Positions 23,730 through 32,662 of a stretch of 64,000 nucleotides of DNA are shown one piece after another. This DNA comes from Halanaerobiaceae bacterium (GTDB lineage: Bacteria > Bacillota > Halanaerobiia > Halanaerobiales > Halarsenatibacteraceae). The notes under the pieces are model-generated. The model saw only the letters and a program-made list of their open reading frames with translations. It was not told the origin of the DNA and made no database searches. The stretch is taken from contig PWEJ01000102.1 of NCBI GenBank assembly GCA_003553485.1, positions 47,957 through 111,956 of the forward strand, read 5' to 3'. The translations under genes and the position numbers were made by a program. The stretch's first letter is position 1; each line of letters starts with the position of its first letter.

Positions 23730-25544
23730 ATGCAGGGTTGGATGGGAAAGATTTTATTAATAGATTTAACTAACCAGAAAAAAAATAGCTATCAATTGCC
23801 ACCAGAGCTTTACCATGAATTTTTAGGCGGAAGAGGGTTAGGAGTAAGATTGTTTTTTTACTTTATGGATCAGTTAAAGGTGCCTCCTTTAAACCCGGAT
23901 AATCTTTTAATTTTTGCTACTGGGCCGCTGACAGCAACGGTGGTTCCTACCTCTGGTCGCATGACCTTAACCACTAGATCTCCCCTTACCGGCACTATCT
24001 TTGATTCAAATGCCGGGGGATTTTTCGGGCCGGCTTTAAAAGGAGCTGGTTACGATGCCCTGTTGATTAGAGGGCGAGCTGAAAAGCTTACCAGATTGCA
24101 AATCAATGAAGGAGAATGCCAGTTTATTAACTGTGACGACCTTAAGCACCGGCCTACCGGTGATACCTGGCAATATTTAAAGCAAAAATTACCCCGGTAT
24201 GAACACCTTTATATTGGTCCGGCGGGGGAAAACAAAGTGAAGTTTGCCACCGTTGCAGTGGGGAAAAATAGAACTTTAGGGCGAGGAGGATTAGGGGCAG
24301 TTTTAGGAAGTAAGAATCTTAAGGCTCTCTCTATTACCGGCTCCCAGGAGCCAGAAATAGCTGATTATGATAAAACTGAGCAAATCAAAGAAAAATCTCT
24401 CACCTATTTACAGGAGAGCTCTTTGACCAGCAGCCGTTTAGAAGATTTTGGTACCGCCATGCTGGTAAACTTAAGCAACGAGGCTGGTATACTGCCCACC
24501 AAAAATTTTCAAGAAACCCAATTTGTTCAGGCTGATAATATATCAGGGGAACAATTAACAGCAAGTATGGAGTCCAGTAGTGGCAGTTGCTTTAATTGTC
24601 CCATTGCCTGTGCCCGAAAAATTGCTACTGATGAAGGAGAGAAATCAGGGCCAGAGTATGAGTCCATAGGGCTTTTAGGACCCAATCTTGCTATCTCTGA
24701 TCCCGATAAAATAACCGAGTTAAATCATATCTGCAATGAGCTGGGTCTTGATACTATTTCTACAGGTTCTGTAATAGCCTGCTTAATGGAACTTAGCGAG
24801 AAGGGCTACTCTGACCACTCCTTTTCCTTTGCCGATCATTCAGGACTGGAAAACCTACTTAAAAAAATTGCCTTCCGCCAGGGTTTAGGAGCTAGTCTGG
24901 CCGAAGGTTCTTTAGAGTTTGCCCGGGAGATGGGCCATCCTGAATTAGCTATGCAGGTCAAAAAACTGGATATTCCTGCCTTTGACCCCCGGGGCATGAA
25001 GGGCCAGGCTTTAGGTTATATTACCTCCAATCGAGGAGCTTGCCATTTGCGAGCCAGTATGCTTAACATTGAAATGCTGGGATTACCGGAGAGGATTGAC
25101 AGGTTTTCTGAACAGGGTAAAGCCAGTCTTTTAATCCAGCAACAGGATTTAAATGCTATTCTAGACTCCTTAATTGTCTGCAAGTTTACCCTTTTTGCTC
25201 TGGCTGAAGGTTTTTATCGTGAGATGCTAGAGGCGGTTACCGGCTTAGAATTTGCAGCAGCTGAATTTTATCTACTGGGGGCAAGGATCTGGAATTTAGA
25301 AAAGATTTACAATCTAGCGGTGGGTTTTCGTAAAAAAGATGATACTTTACCGGCAAGATTTAAAAATGAAGAGGGCAGTGGCCCGCTCAGGGGTGAGGTC
25401 GTTGTTGAAGAAAAAATGCTGGCAGATTACTACCAGTTAAGAGGCTGGGACTCTGAAGGCTTTCCGCTTCAGGAAACCTTAGAGGAATTGAAGTTGACGG
25501 ATTTTTCCCCTTATATATATGGAGGAGAAGATAATGAGTGCTGA
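23730..25544 (+). CDS. aor: Tungsten-type aldehyde:ferredoxin oxidoreductase
   Basis: A 604-residue cytoplasmic enzyme oxidising aldehydes to acids with reduction of ferredoxin, containing tungsto-bispterin and one [4Fe-4S] cluster. The N-terminal domain (GWMGKILLIDLT, FLGGRGLGVRL, ATGPLTATVVPTSGRM) and the cluster ligands C287-x2-C290-x3-C294 (CFNCPIAC) plus C484 (VCKF) are in place. ATG 23730 gives the usual N-terminus, with AGAAAGGAAAA upstream. It overlaps the MoaD-like gene by 11 bp. Reduced ferredoxin made here could feed the Rnf complex encoded at 40-45 kb; run in reverse, AOR reduces organic acids to aldehydes. Confidence 0.93.
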   Translation: MQGWMGKILLIDLTNQKKNSYQLPPELYHEFLGGRGLGVRLFFYFMDQLKVPPLNPDNLLIFATGPLTATVVPTSGRMTLTTRSPLTGTIFDSNAGGFFGPALKGAGYDALLIRGRAEKLTRLQINEGECQFINCDDLKHRPTGDTWQYLKQKLPRYEHLYIGPAGENKVKFATVAVGKNRTLGRGGLGAVLGSKNLKALSITGSQEPEIADYDKTEQIKEKSLTYLQESSLTSSRLEDFGTAMLVNLSNEAGILPTKNFQETQFVQADNISGEQLTASMESSSGSCFNCPIACARKIATDEGEKSGPEYESIGLLGPNLAISDPDKITELNHICNELGLDTISTGSVIACLMELSEKGYSDHSFSFADHSGLENLLKKIAFRQGLGASLAEGSLEFAREMGHPELAMQVKKLDIPAFDPRGMKGQALGYITSNRGACHLRASMLNIEMLGLPERIDRFSEQGKASLLIQQQDLNAILDSLIVCKFTLFALAEGFYREMLEAVTGLEFAAAEFYLLGARIWNLEKIYNLAVGFRKKDDTLPARFKNEEGSGPLRGEVVVEEKMLADYYQLRGWDSEGFPLQETLEELKLTDFSPYIYGGEDNEC

Positions 25545-25776
25545 AATAATAGTTAACCTATATGGTGGCCTGGAAAAATACAGTTTAGAAGGAAAAAGAA
25601 AAGATAACAGGATAAAAGCTTCGAAGGTAAATAATATTGAAGAAGTTTTACAGCATTTTTCTATTCCCCCTGATGAAGCTAATATAATATTGCTTGATGG
25701 ACACCATGTTGATTTATCTGATTCCGTAAAAGCAGGTAATGTAATTAGCATTTTTCCCCTTATAGGAGGAGGCTAA
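25534..25776 (+). CDS. MoaD/ThiS-like sulfur carrier
   Basis: An 80-residue ubiquitin-fold protein ending in GGG, the C-terminus that is activated as thiocarboxylate to donate sulfur to the pterin dithiolene. The fold pattern is visible: a first strand EIIVNLYGGLEKYS, a central helix (NNIEEVLQHFSIP), ANIILLDGHHVDLSDSVKAGNVISIFPLIGG. It starts inside the AOR gene (GGAGGAG before ATG 25534). Its tie to AOR suggests a carrier dedicated to the tungsten enzyme. The activating enzyme MoeB and synthase subunit MoaE are not seen here. Confidence 0.85.
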   Translation: MSAEIIVNLYGGLEKYSLEGKRKDNRIKASKVNNIEEVLQHFSIPPDEANIILLDGHHVDLSDSVKAGNVISIFPLIGGG

Positions 25777-25791
25777 TAGAGGAGGTTTATT

Positions 25792-28158
25792 ATGAGAGGT
25801 TTTCATGAAAAAAAATTAGAACGTGAACCTTTATTTAAAATTCATCCCTGGCATGTGATAGAAGAAGAATTTACTATTGAAGATAATCATCGCAATGAAG
25901 CAATATTCTCCCTGGGAAATGGTTACCTTGGACTCCGGGGAAATCTGGAAGAAGATTATTCTGGTCCCAGGTCCACCACCAGTCCTGGGTTTTACATAAA
26001 TGGAGTTTATGATTCTGAGGAAATTATTTATGGAGAAGAGGCTCCTAACCTGCCCAAATATAGTCAAACCATAGTCAATCTTATGGACTGGACTGGTATT
26101 AATTTATATATAAGAGAGGAAAAGTTAGACCTGTTAACGGGTAAGGTGGAAGAATATAAGAGAATATTAGATATGAGAAATGGGCTATTAAAGAGAAATT
26201 TCATCTGGGAGAGTCCTAAAGGTGATAGGATAAAAGTTGAAATCAGCAGGTTAATATCTCTAACCAATAAATATCTAGCTTTAATAGACTATCGCATAAG
26301 GCCGTTAAATTTCAAAGACAATATAAGATTGGTATCAACGGTTGAAGGAAGAACTCATAACTTCCATCATTTTCGCCAGGAACGTAATCTTGAAGTCATC
26401 AACGCCGGATTTGCCAATAATCGCTCTTACTTAACTCAACAGACCTCCCAGAGCAGAATTGCCATAGCTGGCGCCTTTAAACATGATCTTAAACTGCCAG
26501 CAGATACTCAATGGAGTGAGGATAAATTCATAATTGATGATAAAATAATAGAAGAGTTCTCCTTCTATGTCCGACCAGAGGAAGAATATTCTTTGACTAA
26601 ATTTGCTGCCTTTCATGATTCTGTTGAGACTAGAAGGGATAGAATTTTAAACCGGGCTATGACAGATGTGAACCAGGGCTTTAACCAGGGAGTGAAGGAG
26701 CTCAAAATAAACCAAAAAAAATATATGGAGGACTTCTGGCAGGACTTTGATGTATTTGTGAGAGGTGATGGCTCTATCCAGCAGGCTCTGCGTTTTAATG
26801 CCTTTCAACTGCTTCAATCTACGGGAAAAGATGGAAAAACTAGCGTTGCTGCTAAGGGTTTAACAGGGGAATTTTATGAAGGACATTATTTTTGGGATAC
26901 TGAAACTTATATTGTTCCCTTTTATTTATTCAACAGACCAGAGGTGGCTCGTAAATTACTTGAATATCGCTATAATATTTTAGAAGAAGCCCGGAAAAAT
27001 GCCACCAGGGTCAAGGTAGAGGGAGCACTTTTTCCCTGGAGAACCATAAATGGCAAGGAAGCTTCTGGCTTTTTCATGGGGTCTACCGTTCAGTTTCACA
27101 TTGACGCTGATATTGCCTATGCTATTTATCTTTATGTAACTGCCACCGAAGATTTTGATTTTCTCTACGATAAAGGAGCTGAAATATTAGTAGAAACAGC
27201 CCGCATGTGGGCAAGTCGCGGTGACTATGTAAAAGAGTGCGGGGGAGAGTTTTATTTAAATGAAGTCTGTGGTCCTGATGAATATAAACCAGGAGTTGAT
27301 AACAACTGTTACACCAACTACCTGGCAAAGTTTAATCTTCTCTTTGCCAGAGATACCATAGTGAGGATGGAAGAAGAAGCTCCTGATAAGTTCAATCAAT
27401 TAGTAGAAAAAATTGATCTATCCCAGAGCGAAGTTGAAGAGTGGTTAGCAGCAGCTGAAAACATGTACCTGCCCTACGATGAGGAGCTTAAAATCCATCC
27501 TCAGGATGATTCTTTTCTCTGTAAAGAACCCATTGATATTGAAGAGGAGATACCTGATAGTGAGTTGCCTTTAGTTAAGAACTGGCATCCCCTGACTATC
27601 TGGAGATATCAACTGATTAAACAGGCTGATGTTATTTTATTGATGCTAATATTGGGAGATCAATTTTCTCTAGAGGATAAAAAACGCAATTACGATTTTT
27701 ATGAACCTAAAACAACCCATGATTCATCCCTCTCTCCCTCAGTTTATAGCATCATTGCTTCAGAAATCGGTTATCAGGAAGAGGCCTATAAATATTTTAT
27801 CCAAACAGCCAGGATAGACTTAGATGATTTTAACGAAAATACATATCAGGGTTTACATACTGCTGGTATGGGCAGCGCCTGGATGACCTTGGTCTATGGT
27901 TTTGCTGGCATGAGAAATTATAAAGGGTCTTTGAGCTTCAAACCCTATCTGCCAGAGAAATTGGATAGCTATCAATTTACCATATATTTTAAAGGGCGAC
28001 ATATTAGAGTTAAGGTGACAGAAGAGGGGACCGGTTATCGGATATTGACTGGTAAAACTCTGGAAATAGAGCATTGTGGAGAGGTAGTTGAGCTCAAACC
28101 GTCTTCTGAAAAAATATTGCCATTAAGAGATTTTAGCAAATTACCATGGAAGGACTAA
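25792..28158 (+). CDS. Glycoside hydrolase family 65 disaccharide phosphorylase
   Basis: A 788-residue cytoplasmic inverting phosphorylase that splits an alpha-linked glucose disaccharide with phosphate to give beta-glucose 1-phosphate. Visible domains: N-terminal beta-sandwich (IFSLGNGYLGLRGNLEE), linker, (alpha/alpha)6 barrel with FWDTETYIVPFYLFNRPEVAR and the general acid E497 in GPDEYKPGVDNNCYTNY, then C-terminal beta-sheet (TTHDSSLSPSVYSI, TAGMGSAW). Length fits maltose, trehalose, kojibiose or nigerose phosphorylases; the specificity loop cannot be assigned by eye. It follows the MoaD-like gene by 15 bp and shows AGGAGG before the ATG. A beta-phosphoglucomutase gene, its usual neighbour, is absent. 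Confidence 0.9.
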   Translation: MRGFHEKKLEREPLFKIHPWHVIEEEFTIEDNHRNEAIFSLGNGYLGLRGNLEEDYSGPRSTTSPGFYINGVYDSEEIIYGEEAPNLPKYSQTIVNLMDWTGINLYIREEKLDLLTGKVEEYKRILDMRNGLLKRNFIWESPKGDRIKVEISRLISLTNKYLALIDYRIRPLNFKDNIRLVSTVEGRTHNFHHFRQERNLEVINAGFANNRSYLTQQTSQSRIAIAGAFKHDLKLPADTQWSEDKFIIDDKIIEEFSFYVRPEEEYSLTKFAAFHDSVETRRDRILNRAMTDVNQGFNQGVKELKINQKKYMEDFWQDFDVFVRGDGSIQQALRFNAFQLLQSTGKDGKTSVAAKGLTGEFYEGHYFWDTETYIVPFYLFNRPEVARKLLEYRYNILEEARKNATRVKVEGALFPWRTINGKEASGFFMGSTVQFHIDADIAYAIYLYVTATEDFDFLYDKGAEILVETARMWASRGDYVKECGGEFYLNEVCGPDEYKPGVDNNCYTNYLAKFNLLFARDTIVRMEEEAPDKFNQLVEKIDLSQSEVEEWLAAAENMYLPYDEELKIHPQDDSFLCKEPIDIEEEIPDSELPLVKNWHPLTIWRYQLIKQADVILLMLILGDQFSLEDKKRNYDFYEPKTTHDSSLSPSVYSIIASEIGYQEEAYKYFIQTARIDLDDFNENTYQGLHTAGMGSAWMTLVYGFAGMRNYKGSLSFKPYLPEKLDSYQFTIYFKGRHIRVKVTEEGTGYRILTGKTLEIEHCGEVVELKPSSEKILPLRDFSKLPWKD

Positions 28159-28160
28159 TA

Positions 28161-29078
28161 ATGAATTATAACTTAGATTTGGAGAAAAACATCTATATTA
28201 TTCTTGCTGCCGGTGTTTTAGTCATATCCTTTGCTGGAATACTGGTAGCCGTTACTGATGTGCACCCCTTGATTATTTCTTTTTATCGAATGTTTTTAAG
28301 TGTTGTATTTTTAACTCCCATTTTTCTTAAGAGAAGAGATTGTCATTTTTCTCTCTTTATTGATAAAAGACCAGTAATGGTAGGATTTTTTCTGGCCATC
28401 CATTTTATTTTTTGGGTTACAGCCTTTGAGTATACAGCGGTGGCTAATGCGGTTATTTTTATTGCTCTTCAGCCTATATTCACCATGCTTTTTGAAGCTC
28501 TCTGGGCTAAGGATGATTTGCAGCCAGGCATTATTATTGGTGTGGTCCTGGCTGTAACAGGTAGTTTTATTGTCGGCATGGGGGATTTAAGTAATCTTTT
28601 TGCAAGCATATTAGGTGACTCCCTGGCGATATTAGCTGCCTTTTTTGCTGGTATTTATCTCTTTTCCGGTCGTAGTTTGCGCAAGGAACTGGATTATTTT
28701 CCCTATATCTATGTTGTCTACTGTTATGCTTCTCTATTTTTGCTCCTGGGAGTTTTGTTTGCAGGACTACCCTTTACTGGTTATGGAAGTCAAAACTGGT
28801 TATTTTTAATCGCTTTAGCAGCCGGGCCCACCGTAATAGGACACTCGGTTTTAAATCTGGCCGTGAGGTATGTGCCCACTACTTTAGTTTCTGTAGCTAT
28901 AATCGGCGAACCTATATTGACTACAATCTGGGCCTGGTTATTATTAGGTGACAGAATAACTCCTCTGACCTTATTAGGGGGAGCAATGATTTTATCAGGA
29001 GTAGTCTTTACAATGGTAAAACAATCGCGTAAATCTAGAATTAAAAGAAAAAAACTTAGCCAGAGAGAGGTAGATTAA
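28161..29078 (+). CDS. EamA/DMT-family transporter
   Basis: Inner-membrane transporter of 305 residues with ten hydrophobic helices in two EamA repeats. Repeat 1 has FYRMFLSVVFLTPIF and FWVTAFEYTAVANAVIF; repeat 2 contains GPTVIGHSVLNLAVRYVPTTLVSVAIIGEPILTT... and ends LLGGAMILSGVVFTMV with a basic tail. ATG 28161 follows GGAAGGA by 6 bases and lies 2 bp after the phosphorylase stop; an earlier in-frame ATG falls inside that gene. It is probably an exporter of small metabolites. The KdsC-like gene starts 1 bp after its stop. Confidence 0.88.
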   Translation: MNYNLDLEKNIYIILAAGVLVISFAGILVAVTDVHPLIISFYRMFLSVVFLTPIFLKRRDCHFSLFIDKRPVMVGFFLAIHFIFWVTAFEYTAVANAVIFIALQPIFTMLFEALWAKDDLQPGIIIGVVLAVTGSFIVGMGDLSNLFASILGDSLAILAAFFAGIYLFSGRSLRKELDYFPYIYVVYCYASLFLLLGVLFAGLPFTGYGSQNWLFLIALAAGPTVIGHSVLNLAVRYVPTTLVSVAIIGEPILTTIWAWLLLGDRITPLTLLGGAMILSGVVFTMVKQSRKSRIKRKKLSQREVD

Positions 29079-29079
29079 A

Positions 29080-29565
29080 ATGGGAAAGACGACTCTATTA
29101 GAGGAATTTTCCTGTCAACTTTTTATCAGTGATGTTGATGGAGTTTTAACAGATGGCAAAATATACTTAGGACCACAGGAGGAGCTTTTTAAGGTTTTCA
29201 ATGCCCGGGATGGGTTAGGGATTGTCAAAGCCTTACAAAAGGGTTTATCCATTGCCTTAATTACTGGTAGAGAATCAGAGATAACAGCAAAGCGGGCTCA
29301 AGAATTAGGCATTAAATATGTTTATCAAAACATCCAGGATAAAGCTCCTGTGGTAAGAGGCCTATGTCACGAAATTGGTGTAAGCCTGGACAGGACAGCT
29401 TATATTGGTGATGACTTAAATGACCTTCCTGCCCTAAAGATAGTAGGCCTACCTCTGGCTGTCAGGGATGCAGCTTCAGAGGTGAAGACGGTGGCCACCT
29501 ATGTTACCCAAAATAGAGGAGGAGAAGGGGCAGTGAGAGAAGTACTTAATAAGTTATGTCTATAA
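29080..29565 (+). CDS. kdsC: KdsC/YrbI-type HAD phosphatase
   Basis: A 161-residue HAD hydrolase of the capless C0 group, matching 3-deoxy-D-manno-octulosonate 8-phosphate phosphatase. Motifs: D18-V-D20-GVLTDG, ITGRES (motif II), a lysine in DKAPVV, and YIGDDLNDLPAL (motif III). KdsC makes free Kdo for lipopolysaccharide, which would fit a Firmicute with an outer membrane. Related enzymes act on N-acylneuraminate-type 9-phosphates, and no kdsA, kdsB or kdsD is in the window, so the exact sugar is not certain. Confidence 0.85.
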   Translation: MGKTTLLEEFSCQLFISDVDGVLTDGKIYLGPQEELFKVFNARDGLGIVKALQKGLSIALITGRESEITAKRAQELGIKYVYQNIQDKAPVVRGLCHEIGVSLDRTAYIGDDLNDLPALKIVGLPLAVRDAASEVKTVATYVTQNRGGEGAVREVLNKLCL

Positions 29566-29580
29566 GGAAGGACGATAAAG

Positions 29581-30495
29581 ATGATAGATAACCAAAAAGA
29601 TGATAAGATAGATAAAAAAGAAGACAGGCTAATTAGAGCCATAACCACTGACCGTCAGATAAGGGCCATAGCAGCCACAACAACGGGAGTGGTGGAAAAG
29701 TCCAGACAGTTACATAATACCTCTCCTCTGGCAACTTCGGCCCTGGGAAGAGCTTTGACGGGTGCTCTTATGATAGCTTCTCTGTTAAAATCTGGCAAAG
29801 AGGTCTCTTTAACGATAACAGGTGACGGTCCTCTGGATAAAATAGTAGCTGAGGCAGACCTCTATGGGAAAGTGCGTGGTTATGTAAAAAATCCTGATGC
29901 TAATCTACCCCTTAATGATAGTGGTAAAATTGCAGTAGGTAAGGGGATTGGTCAGGGGAAATTAATAGTTAGAAAAGACCTGGGTTTGAAAGAACCCTAT
30001 CAGGGACAGGTTCCTCTAATCAGCGGGGAAATTGGAGAAGATATCACCTATTATTTTACCAAATCTGAACAGACCCCTTCTTCGGTGGGAGTTGGAGTGC
30101 TTGTCAGCCCTGAGATGACCGTGGCAGCTGCCGGAGGATTTTTAATTCAATTATTTCCCGAAGCTGAGGAAAAGGCAATAACCACTTTAGAAAAAAATAT
30201 TAATAGAATCAGTTCGGTAACAGAAATGATAAGTGAAGGCATGGAGCCAGAAGCTATCCTAAATCAAATACTAGAGGGATTAGATTTTAAAGTCCTGGAA
30301 AGTAAAGAGGTACAATATGATTGTCGCTGTAGTCGGGAGAGGGTATTATCCCTGATTAGAGGTTTAGACCCTGAAGATATTAAAAAAACTTTAGCAGAAC
30401 AGGGCAAAGTGGAAATAGGCTGTCAGTTTTGTAATCAAACCTATCTCTTTACAGACGCTGATATTGCTGAACTTGACCTGGAGGGAAATAGTTAG
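29581..30495 (+). CDS. hslO: Redox-regulated chaperonin Hsp33
   Basis: A 304-residue cytoplasmic holdase switched on by oxidation. The N-terminal core (RAITTDRQIRAIAATTTGVVEKSRQLHNTSPLATSALGR) and the C-terminal zinc site, CRC near residue 250 and CQFC near residue 280, are intact; these four cysteines bind zinc when reduced and form disulfides on activation. A charged 17-residue lysine/aspartate-rich leader precedes the usual start, but ATG 29581 has GGAAGGA upstream, so it is retained. In a strict anaerobe it would serve oxidative-stress protection. Confidence 0.93.
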   Translation: MIDNQKDDKIDKKEDRLIRAITTDRQIRAIAATTTGVVEKSRQLHNTSPLATSALGRALTGALMIASLLKSGKEVSLTITGDGPLDKIVAEADLYGKVRGYVKNPDANLPLNDSGKIAVGKGIGQGKLIVRKDLGLKEPYQGQVPLISGEIGEDITYYFTKSEQTPSSVGVGVLVSPEMTVAAAGGFLIQLFPEAEEKAITTLEKNINRISSVTEMISEGMEPEAILNQILEGLDFKVLESKEVQYDCRCSRERVLSLIRGLDPEDIKKTLAEQGKVEIGCQFCNQTYLFTDADIAELDLEGNS

Positions 30496-30601
30496 TAAAA
30501 TTTTAACTGACTATTAAATTATTTGGTATTTAATTAATATTATAGCTAAACTGTTGCTCTAGTTTTAATGTCAGAATTTAATCATATAGGAGGCAGATAA
30601 C

Positions 30602-32572
30602 ATGTTAGAAAAAGCAGCAAATATAGTAAAGGGTTTAGCAGTCGATGGTGTAGAAAAAGCTGGCTCCGGTCATCCTGGTATGCCCGTAGGCTGTGCCGAA
30701 ATCGGCACCCTATTATTTAGTGAAATAATGAAACATAATCCTAAAGACCCTGATTGGCCAAATCGAGATCGTTTCATTCTGTCAGCCGGTCATGGTTCTA
30801 TGTTGTTATATTCTTTGCTCCATCTTGCTGGTTATGATTTATCTTTAGAGGACTTGAAGAATTTCAGACAACTCGGTTATCCCACCCCAGGCCACCCGGA
30901 GCATGGTGATACTCCCGGTGTGGAGACGACTACCGGACCCCTAGGGCAGGGTTTTGCTAATGCAGTGGGAATGGCTATTGCTGAAAAAATGCAGGCTGAA
31001 AAATTTAATCGCCCGGGTCTGGAAATAATAGACCATTATACCTATACCATTGCTGGAGATGGTTGTCTGATGGAGGGTATTTCTAGTGAGGCTGCCTCCC
31101 TGGCCGGTCATCTGGGTTTAGGCAAATTAATAGCTATTTATGATGACAATGAAATATCCATTGAGGGTAGCACAGATTTAGCCTTTACTGAGGATGTGGC
31201 CGCTAGATTTAGAGCCTATGACTGGCAGGTAATTGATGATGTTGATGGACATGATATTGAAGCACTCAAAGAGGCTATAGCAGAAGCTAAAGCCAATCAG
31301 GATAAGCCAGCTATAATATTGGCCAAAACTCATATTGCTCATGGTGCTCCCAATAAGCAGGATAGCGCTGCCGCCCATGGTGCTCCCCTGGGAGAAGAAG
31401 AAGTTAGAGGCTTAAAACAAAAAATCGGCTTACCTCCAGAGGAGAAATTTTATATTTCAGCAGAGGTAAGAGATTTCTGGCAGGATAAAATGACCGAAAA
31501 AGAACAGCAATATGAGGAGTGGCAGGAGAAATTTCGCAACTGGCAGCAGGAATACCCGGAACTTTATAACCAATGGCAACAGGCTCAAAACCTTCAATTG
31601 CCAGAGACTCTGGAAGCCAGATTGGAAGAGCTAGATTTTGAAGCAGAGATAGCAACCAGAAAGGCCAGCGGAAAAGTCTTACCTCTACTGGCTGACAATT
31701 TGCCCTATCTCTGTGGCGGATCTGCTGATTTAGCTCCCTCCAATAAGACCTATTTAGAGGGCAAGAGAGAAATTCAAAAAGGTGACTTTGCCGGCCAGAA
31801 TTTCCGTTTTGGAGTTAGAGAGCACGCCATGGCAGCAATCGCCAATGGATTATCGCTCTATAAAGGTCTCCGTCCTTTTGTAGCTACTTTTTTGGTTTTC
31901 TCTGATTATCTTAGACCAGCCCTTAGATTATCAGCTTTGATGGAACAGCCCGTTATCTATATCTTTACCCATGATTCCATCTTAATAGGTGAAGACGGTC
32001 CCACCCATCAGCCAGTAGAGCATCTAGAATCTCTACGTCTTATACCTAACCTAAAAGTATTACGGCCAGCTGATGCAGAGGAAACAGTTAAGGCCTGGCA
32101 GGTAGCTTTAAATAATACCACAGGACCTACAGCACTGGTATTGACCAGGCAGTCTGTTCCAGTGTTAGAAAAAGCCAAAGCACCTAAAGTCACTCAAGGT
32201 GGTTATTTACTGCAGGATAGCCCTGATCCAGAAGTGATTTTATTTGCCAGTGGCAGTGAGGTTTCCTTAGCAGTAGAGGTAGCTGACGAATTGGCCAGTT
32301 TTGATATTTCAGCCAGGGTAATATCAGTACCGGACCGGCAGGAGTTTTTCCAGCATTTAGAGGATAATGATGATCTTTTAAATCCGGCTTCGGCCAGAAG
32401 AGTGGTTATTGAGGCTGGCGTTGATAATGGCTGGTATAAGCTTTTAGGATCAGAAGATCTAAGCTTTTCCGTAGAAGAATTTGGAGCCAGCGCCCCCGGA
32501 GAAGAAGTAGCAGAACATTTTGGCCTGACAGCTAAAAATATCGGGGAAGAAATCAGGGAGAATTTAGCTTAA
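30602..32572 (+). CDS. tkt: Transketolase
   Basis: A 656-residue thiamin-diphosphate enzyme of the pentose phosphate pathway in one chain. N-terminal domain: GSGHPGMPVGCAEIGTLLF, HGSMLLYSLLHLAGYD, and the cofactor motif GDGCLMEGISSEA...GLGKLIAIYDDN. Pyrimidine domain: FRFGVREHAMAAIANGL, with the activating glutamate and HDSILIGEDGPTHQPVEHL. Full family length. AGGAGG precedes ATG 30602. It stands as its own unit with a 106-bp leader and a 90-bp gap after. Confidence 0.95.
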   Translation: MLEKAANIVKGLAVDGVEKAGSGHPGMPVGCAEIGTLLFSEIMKHNPKDPDWPNRDRFILSAGHGSMLLYSLLHLAGYDLSLEDLKNFRQLGYPTPGHPEHGDTPGVETTTGPLGQGFANAVGMAIAEKMQAEKFNRPGLEIIDHYTYTIAGDGCLMEGISSEAASLAGHLGLGKLIAIYDDNEISIEGSTDLAFTEDVAARFRAYDWQVIDDVDGHDIEALKEAIAEAKANQDKPAIILAKTHIAHGAPNKQDSAAAHGAPLGEEEVRGLKQKIGLPPEEKFYISAEVRDFWQDKMTEKEQQYEEWQEKFRNWQQEYPELYNQWQQAQNLQLPETLEARLEELDFEAEIATRKASGKVLPLLADNLPYLCGGSADLAPSNKTYLEGKREIQKGDFAGQNFRFGVREHAMAAIANGLSLYKGLRPFVATFLVFSDYLRPALRLSALMEQPVIYIFTHDSILIGEDGPTHQPVEHLESLRLIPNLKVLRPADAEETVKAWQVALNNTTGPTALVLTRQSVPVLEKAKAPKVTQGGYLLQDSPDPEVILFASGSEVSLAVEVADELASFDISARVISVPDRQEFFQHLEDNDDLLNPASARRVVIEAGVDNGWYKLLGSEDLSFSVEEFGASAPGEEVAEHFGLTAKNIGEEIRENLA

Positions 32573-32604
32573 AAATAACTCTGCTTCTATAAAGATCAGT
32601 GTTA

Positions 32605-32633
32605 TTGTGGACCTGTAACTATTTTAGTAAAAT
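32605..32633 (+). promoter_or_regulatory. Promoter for the serine hydrolase gene
   Basis: TTGTGG (32605-32610), 17-base spacer, TAAAAT (32628-32633), 29 bp before the ATG of the serine hydrolase. Confidence 0.5.
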
Positions 32634-32662
32634 CAAGGCTGTTTTTCCAGGAGGTAAATATT

